Shown: piece after piece, positions 1 through 5,917 of the stretch
Layout of the letters: every line of letters starts with the position of its first letter
Numbering within the stretch: position 1 is the first letter of the stretch
Source of the DNA: SKLM01 sp964542755
GTDB taxonomy: Bacteria; Chloroflexota; Anaerolineae; B4-G1
Reading direction: 5' to 3'
Assembly (NCBI GenBank): GCA_964542755.1
Contig: CAZIWL010000127.1
Span: forward strand, 1-12,579
Length of the DNA: 12,579 nucleotides
Notes under the pieces: model-generated
The model's database searches: none
What the model was told of the DNA's origin: nothing
Seen by the model: the letters and a program-made list of their open reading frames with translations, nothing else
Translations under genes and position numbers: made by a program

Positions 1-108
1 CGAATCATCTCTAGCCAATCCGCGGTCGGTCCGCGACAACTCGTTAGTGCACCCGCGAGACGAGCAAACGTTCTGAAGGGGAAACCGGCGAAGCAACGCT
101 GATTGAGT

Positions 109-129
109 GCCCAGCGCCGTTGGCTGGGC
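109..129. repeat. 7-bp perfect hairpin
   Basis: GCCCAGC (109-115) and GCTGGGC (123-129) are perfect inverted copies around a 7-base loop. No T-run follows on either strand, so it does not look like a standard terminator. Confidence 0.5.
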
Positions 130-143
130 GTATCGAGATCAAG

Positions 144-183
144 GAGCGGCCTGCGCCGCGGAATCGTCCGGGATGTGCCGCTC
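144..183. repeat. 7-bp inverted repeat with long loop
   Basis: GAGCGGC (144-150) and GCCGCTC (177-183) are perfect inverted copies separated by 26 bases. On its own this is weak; it is listed because it sits between two better hairpins. Confidence 0.3.
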
Positions 184-263
184 GCTGGGTTTCGACACGA
201 CGTCTCGCTTCGCTCACGTCCACGCCACCGGCGGTAACAGGCGTTTGCTTGGCAAGAGTCTGC

Positions 264-292
264 CCGTAGATCCGGTTCAGTCGCATCTACGG
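264..292. repeat. 8-bp perfect hairpin
   Basis: CCGTAGAT (264-271) and ATCTACGG (285-292) are perfect inverted copies around a 13-base loop. It could be a structured RNA element or a protein-binding dyad; nothing nearby tells which. Confidence 0.5.
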
Positions 293-481
293 CGAGAATC
301 GATGCCTTTCAGAATGTCTGCGAGACGAAGATGCGCCAACCAACTGACACCCAATCGCCGGACGCATTGCCCGTGCGTCGCGTGCGCGCACCCCCTCCCC
401 AGCGCCCCGGACCGCTCATCCCGCTAGCCTCCCGCGCCCCCAGCCCTTGCGAGCCGAGAAATCCGAAACGGCGGCACGTCC

Positions 482-1003
482 TTACTCCACCCACGTCACC
501 ACCCTTTCTACGAGCTCGTCCCGATTGTCTCGGGTGACCTCCCAGACCGTGACCTCCTGTCTCGCCTTGAGAGCGTCGACCCAAGGGTGAGAACCGCGCA
601 TCACGGTCCCCAGGACCCGCACCTCGCCCGCCACGGCGTCCAGGACCGCTTCCTGGAACGCATCCGAATACAGCTCCATCTTCCCAATCTCATCTACGAT
701 GACCACCTTCTTGGACGTCATCGCGTCTCGGAGGGCTCTCACGCCCACCTCGTCTATCGCATCTACGTCCACACCGTAGCGGCTCACCCGCGGGCGTCCC
801 CCGCCTTGCAGATCGACGTGCGCCATCACCGCCTTCTTGCCGCCCAGCGTCACCAGCCGGAATCCGACGCGGCGGCCCCCGGCGCCTCGAATCTCCTCGG
901 TGACAAAGCCGCCCGCCTCAGGCTCCAGTGCTCGGGCAGCCTTCCTGACCAGCGTCGTCTTTCCCACCCCTGGGCGTCCCGTCAGCAGCAGCGCTTTTTC
1001 CAT
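482..1003 (-). CDS. THEP1-type nucleoside-triphosphatase
   Basis: This encodes a 173-residue P-loop NTPase of the THEP1 family, which hydrolyses nucleoside triphosphates in vitro and whose cellular role is poorly defined. A Walker A motif GRPGVGKTT lies at residues 9-17 and a Walker B-type strand VVIVDEIGKMEL at 100-111. GGFVTEEIR (31-39) followed by a GF segment is typical of the family, and the length fits. The frame stays open upstream, but I chose the ATG at 1003 because a G-rich Shine-Dalgarno-like run (AGGGGGG) precedes it and because Walker A then falls close to the N-terminus, as in relatives. It has no signal peptide or membrane segment, so it is cytoplasmic. It is divergent from the MFS gene. 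The family call is firm; the biological substrate is unknown. Confidence 0.86.
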   Translation of the reverse strand: MEKALLLTGRPGVGKTTLVRKAARALEPEAGGFVTEEIRGAGGRRVGFRLVTLGGKKAVMAHVDLQGGGRPRVSRYGVDVDAIDEVGVRALRDAMTSKKVVIVDEIGKMELYSDAFQEAVLDAVAGEVRVLGTVMRGSHPWVDALKARQEVTVWEVTRDNRDELVERVVTWVE

Positions 1004-1058
1004 CCTGATCCCCCCTGTGTCGACCGTCCGCCTCCCCGCCTGTGGCGGCTGTGGTAGG

Positions 1059-1087
1059 TTGGTAGCACACCCGCCGGCGTTGTTCAA
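1059..1087 (-). promoter_or_regulatory. candidate promoter for the NTPase gene
   Basis: Read on the minus strand, TTGAAC (1087-1082) is followed after 17 bases by TACCAA (1064-1059), preceded by TGC as in an extended -10. The -10 is a poor match, so this is tentative. Its -35 overlaps the -35 of the opposing candidate promoter. Confidence 0.3.
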
Positions 1088-1108
1088 ACCACCTCGGACG
1101 TGTACAAT
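1080..1108 (+). promoter_or_regulatory. candidate promoter for the MFS operon
   Basis: TTGTTC (1080-1085), a 17-base spacer and TACAAT (1103-1108) resemble a sigma-70-type promoter. The -10 matches 5 of 6 positions and the -35 only 3 of 6. The site lies in the one AT-rich patch of the divergent region. TACA (1103-1106) and TGTA (1113-1116) form a small dyad across the -10 that could be an operator. Transcription from here would leave an untranslated leader of roughly 115 bases before the MFS start. Confidence 0.4.
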
Positions 1109-1231
1109 AAACTGTATGAACCTTCATCATTGCCGGCAGCCTCTGCTCCGTAGGTCGGCCGCGCCCCGCCCGCGGCTCATCCCGACCCATACAAGCCCCT
1201 TTGCGCCCCTGCTCCGGCGGCCCGCTCGTCG

Positions 1232-2428
1232 ATGAATCGCGACGTGCGACTCGTCGGGGCGGCACTGCTGCTATGGGGCTTTGGTGAGGGGCTCTTCTTC
1301 CACATCGAGCCCCTCTACATCGTCGAGCTGGGGGCGACGCCCGTACAGCTCGGGGGTATCCTGGCCCTCGCTAACGTGGCGCGGGGCGCCACCTACCTGC
1401 CCGCCGGCCTCCTTGCGGACCGTGTTCCCCGGAAGTGGTTCATGGTCGGCGGATGGGTGACCGGCCTCGTCGGGGTGCTGCTTGTTGCCTCGGCCCGAAG
1501 CTGGCAGGCCCTAGTGCCGGGTCTCCTGATCTACGCGCTCTCGGCCTACTGCGTACCCGTCGTGAACACCTACCTTGCCCACGCCGCCGGCGGACGCCGC
1601 GTGGCCCGGGCCATCACCCTCGTCTTCGCGGGCTACGCTGCCGGGGGTGTCATCTCCCCGGCCGTGGGCGGGTGGCTCGCCGGGGTCACGTCGATGCGTG
1701 CGGTTTACTTCGTTTCGGCCGCGTGCTTCGCCGTATCGATGGTCATCGTGGCCAATAGCTCCCCGCAGCCCGTGCCGGCTCGCACCGGGGACGGTCGCCG
1801 GTGGCGTGCCTTGCTCAACGGCCGCTTCTTGCGCTTCTCCGCCTTCACCAGCCTGATCTTCGTGGCCATGTACGTGGCCTTTCCTCTCGCTCCCAACTTT
1901 CTGCAGGACGTCGGTGGCTGGCGGGTTGCCCGGATCGGTGTTCTCGGCTCCTTCCAGGCCCTCGGCAATGCGCTCCTCAACCCCCTCCTTGGACATCTGG
2001 CCGACGGCGATCGACCACATTCGGGTCGCCGGGGTCGACTTGGGAAGGCGGGTGGGCTCATCCTGGGGCCCGTTCTCGTGTGGGGTTCCGTGCTTGCTCT
2101 GCTGCTGGCGCGCAACCTGCCAATCCTGATTCTTGCCTTCCTGCTGCGGGGTGCCTACTACGGATGCCGCTCCCTGGTCCAGGCCCATGCCACGGAGCTG
2201 GCCGGTGAGGCGGACCGGGGACTCCTACTGGGGGCCAGCGACACGGTCATCGCCGTCTCTCAAGTGGTCGCTCCCTACCTGGCGGGGTGGCTCTACGCCG
2301 GCGGGCCTACGTACCCCTTCCTCGCTTCGCTCGCCCTCATCCCGTTGGTCCTTGTTGGGTCAGTCGTTGCTGGTGGTCTTGTCACCCGACGGCACACGGT
2401 GGGGGAGCGAGCTCGCTCGAGGAGCTGA
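1232..2428 (+). CDS. MFS-type membrane transporter
   Basis: This encodes a 398-residue major facilitator superfamily permease, in the 12-helix size class. The signature loop between helices 2 and 3 is present as GLLADRVPRK (residues 59-68), and a degenerate counterpart GHLADGD lies in the second half (254-260). A central polar loop (about 177-195) separates two hydrophobic halves, and the C-terminus is basic. The substrate cannot be read from sequence; the overall style resembles drug or sugar efflux permeases. The ATG at 1232 has no clear Shine-Dalgarno sequence, so the start is moderately sure. The stop is followed after 4 bases by the next gene, whose ribosome binding site lies inside the end of this one. 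The two are therefore likely co-transcribed and translationally coupled, and the permease may work with the membrane protein downstream. Confidence 0.88.
   Translation: MNRDVRLVGAALLLWGFGEGLFFHIEPLYIVELGATPVQLGGILALANVARGATYLPAGLLADRVPRKWFMVGGWVTGLVGVLLVASARSWQALVPGLLIYALSAYCVPVVNTYLAHAAGGRRVARAITLVFAGYAAGGVISPAVGGWLAGVTSMRAVYFVSAACFAVSMVIVANSSPQPVPARTGDGRRWRALLNGRFLRFSAFTSLIFVAMYVAFPLAPNFLQDVGGWRVARIGVLGSFQALGNALLNPLLGHLADGDRPHSGRRGRLGKAGGLILGPVLVWGSVLALLLARNLPILILAFLLRGAYYGCRSLVQAHATELAGEADRGLLLGASDTVIAVSQVVAPYLAGWLYAGGPTYPFLASLALIPLVLVGSVVAGGLVTRRHTVGERARSRS
2419..2424 (+). promoter_or_regulatory. ribosome binding site that fixes a GTG start
   Basis: GAGGAG lies within the last codons of the MFS gene, 8 bases before GTG at 2433. 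The same frame is open far upstream (an ATG at 2133), but that stretch overlaps the MFS gene and looks like a shadow. This site supports GTG 2433 as the true start. Confidence 0.75.
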
Positions 2429-2432
2429 TCGG

Positions 2433-4874
2433 GTGCTCTATCTGGGCCTCTTCCTGCTATCAGCCGCCTCGCTTGCCTTCGAAATCAATCTCTCGCGCCT
2501 CTTCTCCGTCGCCCAGTTCTACCACTTCGCCTTCATGGTCGTCAGCCTGGCCCTCCTGGGCTACGGCGCCAGCGGCACGCTGCTCTCCCTCCTCCCGCAG
2601 CTGGCCCGGCGAGAGGCGCGAAGGCTTCCCGTCTGGTTCAGCCGCGGATTCGCCGCCGCCGCCGTGGGTGCCTACGCTTTCACCATCTATGTGCCCTTTG
2701 ATTCGTTTCGGATCGCTCGTGAGTGGCGGCAGGGCCTGCTGCTTCTGCTACACTATGTCGCTCTCGCCGCGCCGTTCTTCTGCAGCGGGGCCGTCGTCGG
2801 GCAGCTGCTCACAACTCACCCGCACCAAGCTCACCGCATCTACGCTGCCAACCTCGTTGGGTCCGCTGCGGGCTGTGTCCTCGCCATCGGGGCCCCGGCT
2901 CTGGTCGGAGGAGAGGGCGTCGTGCTTCTCTCGGCTGCCCTGGGCCTCTGCGCGGCGCTGGCCTTTGGCCGTGCGCTGGCCTCAGAGCCCCGAACGCCAG
3001 CCAGGCCCATCTTCCGCAGCGCCTGGGCGTCCACTGTTTTCCAGGTCGTTCTTCTGATCCTTGCGCTCGTGGCAGCTGTCTGGACGCCTCCCTCCCTCCA
3101 CATCCGGCTCTCGCCGTACAAGGCCCTCAGCTATCTGCTCCAGGTCCCCGATGCCGACGTCGTCTTCCAGCGCTGGAACGGCTTCTCCCGCGTGGACGTT
3201 GTCGATTCGGCCAGCATACGTGGGCTGGCGGGGAGTGGGTTTCGGTGCTCTCTCCAGCCGCCGCCGCAGCGAGGCCTCACGGTGGACGGTGATGACGTCA
3301 GCTACATTCACCACGTTCCTCCCCGCTTCGCCGATGTCGGTTACACCGATTGTCTGCTGGGAGCCCTGCCCTATCGCCTGCGGCCTGACGCTGACGCCGT
3401 CATCCTGGAGCCCCAGGGGGGCGCGGACGTCGTGACCGCCTTGGCCCAGGGGGCCCGTTCGGTCACGGTTGTGGAGCCCAATCCCCTGACTGTAGAGGCC
3501 GTCCGGGCGCAGGGCCGCTGGGCCGGCGACCTGTACGACGACCCCCGGGTGGAGGTGGTGCTGGAGGAAGGGCGCACCTTTGCCAAGCGGGAGGGGCCGC
3601 GCGCCTCGGAGCGAGCTGATCTGCTTGTGCTCTCCTTGAACGGATCCCAGCGCACGGTTACCTCCGGGGCGTACAGCCTCAACGAGGACTACCGCCACAC
3701 CCTCCAGGCCTTCTCCGACTACCTGGCCCTGCTGGAGCCCGGAGGGCTGCTTGTAGTCACTCGCTGGCTCCAGGTCCCGCCCTCCGAGTCCATCCGTGCC
3801 TTTGCGCTGACCGCGGAGGCCCTCGAGCAGGCTGGCGCCGACCCTCGGGCTTCTCTTCTGGCCCTGCGGAGCTACCGGCAGATGCTCATACTGGCCAGCA
3901 CCGCGCCATTCACGGACAAGGACCTGGACCGCGTGCGGGCCTTCGCCGAGCCTCGGGCCTTCGACCTGGTCTACGCCCCCGACCTCGCCGACGCTGAGAT
4001 CAACCGTCACAACGTTCTCCCGGAACCCTACTATCATCAGGCCTGTCTCGCGCTCCTTGATGCTGAGACGCGGGACGACTGGTACGACGCCTATCCCTTC
4101 AACGTCCGCCCGCCCACGGACAACCACCCGTTCTTCGGCCACTTCTTCCGCTGGTCCCAGGCGCCCGGCGTCCTCGCCGCCCTCGGCCACACGTGGCAGC
4201 CTTTCGGCGGGGCCGGATATTTCGTGGTTCTGATCCTCTTGGTCCTGGCGATCCTGGCGACGGGGCTGCTCATCGTGGCCCCGGTGGCCGTCCTGCGTCG
4301 AGGGGGTGGGCCGCTGGCGGCCACCCTGGCCACCTTCGGCTCTCTGGGGTTCGGCTACCTCTTCGTGGAGATTCCGCTCATGCAGCGGTGCATCCTCTTC
4401 CTCGGTTCGCCTGCCTATGCGATGGCGGCCGTCCTCTTCAGCGTGCTCCTCTTCTCCGGCATTGGGAGTGCTCTCTCCCCCAGGGTGGGGCCGCGTGTCC
4501 CGCTGGCCCTGCTGCCGGCGGCAATCGCGGCCTACACCGTCGGGCTTCCGATGGTCTTCGACATCGCGCTCGCTGCGCCGCTGTGGGCTCGTCTGGCCCT
4601 CACCGTGGTCGTCCTGGCTCCCCTGGGAATCCTCATGGGGATGCCGTTTCCGGCCGCCGTCGAGCTGCTCCAGAAGCGGACGCCCACCCTCATTGGCTGG
4701 GCCTGGGCCGTCAACGGTGGGGCGTCGGTGATCGCCTCCATCCTCGCTGCCCTCGTTGCACTCTCCGCGGGATTCTCCGCCGTTCTCGCCCTGGGGACGG
4801 CCTGCTACCTGGCCGCGTGGGCTACGGCGGCCAGCCTCCGCCCTCCTCGTTCCCGCGGAGCCCCTTCCCCGTGA
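2433..4874 (+). CDS. multi-pass membrane protein with spermidine-synthase-like domain
   Basis: This encodes an 813-residue protein. By eye there are about seven hydrophobic helices (residues 2-218), a soluble Rossmann-like methyltransferase/spermidine-synthase-fold domain (about 225-580) and about seven more helices (594-800). The fold shows in ILEPQGGADVV (324-334), a nucleotide-binding loop, and VTVVEPNP (344-351), whose Glu348 fits the ribose-binding acid. TDNHPFFGHFF (562-572) is a motif I associate with membrane SpeE-like proteins. The Asp residues of the canonical DSxDP active-site motif align with Ser401 and Gly404, so ordinary aminopropyl transfer is doubtful. Arg/Lys-rich loops (59-71, 184-195, 621-623, 802-808) follow the positive-inside rule and would place the soluble domain outside the membrane. 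It starts 4 bases after the MFS gene, and its 3' end overlaps pcm tail to tail. Function unknown. Confidence 0.82.
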   Translation: MLYLGLFLLSAASLAFEINLSRLFSVAQFYHFAFMVVSLALLGYGASGTLLSLLPQLARREARRLPVWFSRGFAAAAVGAYAFTIYVPFDSFRIAREWRQGLLLLLHYVALAAPFFCSGAVVGQLLTTHPHQAHRIYAANLVGSAAGCVLAIGAPALVGGEGVVLLSAALGLCAALAFGRALASEPRTPARPIFRSAWASTVFQVVLLILALVAAVWTPPSLHIRLSPYKALSYLLQVPDADVVFQRWNGFSRVDVVDSASIRGLAGSGFRCSLQPPPQRGLTVDGDDVSYIHHVPPRFADVGYTDCLLGALPYRLRPDADAVILEPQGGADVVTALAQGARSVTVVEPNPLTVEAVRAQGRWAGDLYDDPRVEVVLEEGRTFAKREGPRASERADLLVLSLNGSQRTVTSGAYSLNEDYRHTLQAFSDYLALLEPGGLLVVTRWLQVPPSESIRAFALTAEALEQAGADPRASLLALRSYRQMLILASTAPFTDKDLDRVRAFAEPRAFDLVYAPDLADAEINRHNVLPEPYYHQACLALLDAETRDDWYDAYPFNVRPPTDNHPFFGHFFRWSQAPGVLAALGHTWQPFGGAGYFVVLILLVLAILATGLLIVAPVAVLRRGGGPLAATLATFGSLGFGYLFVEIPLMQRCILFLGSPAYAMAAVLFSVLLFSGIGSALSPRVGPRVPLALLPAAIAAYTVGLPMVFDIALAAPLWARLALTVVVLAPLGILMGMPFPAAVELLQKRTPTLIGWAWAVNGGASVIASILAALVALSAGFSAVLALGTACYLAAWATAASLRPPRSRGAPSP

Positions 4875-5631
4875 AGGGCACGAAAGCCACGCCGCCCATA
4901 CTATAGGCCTTCATCTCACCGTCGGGCTGCTTGACGAACTGCCAGAGTGTCTGATACCCGCCCCGGGGCCCGATGGGGATCACCATACGGCCCCCCACCG
5001 CCAGTTGCTCCCTGAGCGGCTGCGGCACGTGGTCCGGCGCGGCTGTCACAATGATGCCGTCGAAAGGCTCATGCTCCGGCCACCCGTAGTACCCGTCGCC
5101 CTGCCTGCAGTGGACGTTGTCGTAACCCAGCTCGTCCAGGGTCTCCTGCGCGCGCTCGGCCAGCTCCGGGACGATCTCGACCGTGTAGACCTCGACCGCG
5201 GGAAGCTCCGCCAGGACCGCAGCCTGGTAGCCGGACCCGGTTCCCACCTCAAGGACCCTGTCGCCCTCCTCCAACCCCAGAAGCTCCGTCATCATGGCCA
5301 CGATATACGGCTGGGAGATCGTCTGCCCAAAGCCGATGGGCAGGGGATAATCGCCGTACGCCTGCGATCGTTGGTCCTCTGGCACGAAGAGATGGCGCGG
5401 CACCTCCTCCATCGCCTTCAGGACGTCCTCGTCTTCGATGCCTCGGTTCTTGATTGTCTTGACCACCATCTGTTCCCTCTGTTGAGTAAATCGTTCTACT
5501 TCCTCGGGAGGTGTCGGGGGATCCTGATGCACGTCCGTCCGCGCGGCCTGCGGGGCGGGTCCAGACGCAAGTCGGCAGGCCGCCAATCCTATCAGCAGGT
5601 GCACACTCAGCATCACGCGCATTCGCCGCAC
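4822..5631 (-). CDS. pcm: lipoprotein-type protein-L-isoaspartate O-methyltransferase
   Basis: This encodes 269 residues. The family methylates abnormal L-isoaspartyl residues with S-adenosylmethionine, starting repair of aged proteins. DYPLPIGFGQTISQPYIVAM (94-113), the SAM-binding loop VLEVGTGSGYQ (126-136), YTVEIVPELAERA (149-161) and the AVGGRMVIPIG strand (211-221) are all present, so the catalytic domain looks intact. Unusually, the N-terminus is a lipoprotein signal: a basic start, a hydrophobic run and a lipobox LAAC ending at Cys19, then a polar linker to about residue 45. Most Pcm proteins are cytoplasmic and about 210 residues. The GTG at 5631 has AGAGGAG 7 bases upstream; an ATG three codons later would keep the same signal. 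The gene has its own promoter and overlaps the membrane-protein gene by 53 bp at its 3' end. Confidence 0.92.
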   Translation of the reverse strand: MRRMRVMLSVHLLIGLAACRLASGPAPQAARTDVHQDPPTPPEEVERFTQQREQMVVKTIKNRGIEDEDVLKAMEEVPRHLFVPEDQRSQAYGDYPLPIGFGQTISQPYIVAMMTELLGLEEGDRVLEVGTGSGYQAAVLAELPAVEVYTVEIVPELAERAQETLDELGYDNVHCRQGDGYYGWPEHEPFDGIIVTAAPDHVPQPLREQLAVGGRMVIPIGPRGGYQTLWQFVKQPDGEMKAYSMGGVAFVPFTGKGLRGNEEGGGWPP

Positions 5632-5727
5632 CGAGCTACTCCTCTAGCCTGGTATCCGCTCATCGAGATGGCCCATGGTCCCAGTCTGGCCTTCCCGAAT
5701 CGTGCCCTGGGATGAACCCTGCAAGTG

Positions 5728-5756
5728 ATTGTACCGTGGAGCGGGTAGGGTGCCAA
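5728..5756 (-). promoter_or_regulatory. promoter of pcm
   Basis: On the minus strand, TTGGCA (5756-5751), a 17-base spacer and TACAAT (5733-5728) match the sigma-70 consensus at 5 of 6 positions in each box. Transcription would start near 5721, leaving a leader of about 90 bases before the GTG at 5631. Confidence 0.7.
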
Positions 5757-5773
5757 GTCTTTTCGCGGTTTGA

Positions 5774-5803
5774 TTGGTGGGAGCCTTCCTTCCATGGTAC
5801 AAT
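5774..5803 (+). promoter_or_regulatory. promoter of the DsbA-cyclophilin gene
   Basis: TACAAT (5798-5803) is preceded by TGG, giving an extended -10. A weak -35, TTGGTG (5774-5779), lies 18 bases upstream. It is divergent from and close to the pcm promoter, so the two lipoprotein genes could share a regulator. The predicted leader is about 105-110 bases. Confidence 0.5.
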
Positions 5804-5839
5804 CTCACGCGTTGTTTGTACGCGTATCAGCGCGTTTTC

Positions 5840-5912
5840 CGGTGGAGGTCACCGTCCCCGACTCGATGGGTGCTGTGATCCGGTAGACCCTCCACCGTTC
5901 TAGTGTAGGAGG
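5840..5912 (+). promoter_or_regulatory. leader with possible mutually exclusive pairings at the Shine-Dalgarno
   Basis: CGGTGGAGG (5840-5848) and CCTCCACCG (5889-5897) are perfect 9-bp inverted copies with a 40-base loop. The CCTCC inside the second arm (5889-5893) is also complementary to GGAGG of the Shine-Dalgarno sequence (5908-5912). The two pairings exclude each other, the layout expected of a translational switch. The alternative pairing is only 5 bp, so the 9-bp stem would normally win and leave the ribosome site free. I do not recognise a known riboswitch class. Confidence 0.4.
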
Positions 5913-5917
5913 TTTTT

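Larger units (their letters stand above)
1..481. other. gene-poor region with several inverted repeats
   Basis: I see no convincing gene here. The short open frames on both strands look like no family I know, have no ribosome binding site and overlap each other. The first 330 bases contain three perfect inverted repeats (109-129, 144-183, 264-292). The octamer GCGAGACG occurs at 55-62 and 320-327, with its reverse complement at 201-208, so a longer-range fold is possible. I looked for tRNA, tmRNA and RNase P signatures and found none. It could be an unrecognised structured RNA, a decayed mobile-element end or plain spacer. The part from about 330 to 481 is C-rich and lies just downstream of the minus-strand NTPase gene. 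No T-tract terminator for that gene is visible. Confidence 0.5.

Noticed and set aside
1..330. tmRNA, RNase P RNA or group II intron end
   Set aside because: A GGTTTCGAC-like piece at 187-196 hints at tmRNA, but the tRNA-like 3' end and tag frame are absent; RNase P core signatures and a group II domain V were also not found.
2133..2432. 100-codon N-terminal extension of the SpeE-like protein from ATG 2133
   Set aside because: It overlaps the end of the MFS gene in another frame, is Ser/Pro/Arg-rich like a shadow, and a strong GAGGAG site directs the start to GTG 2433.
2982..4190. 402-codon open frame on the minus strand
   Set aside because: Antisense to the SpeE-like domain, which carries clear fold motifs.
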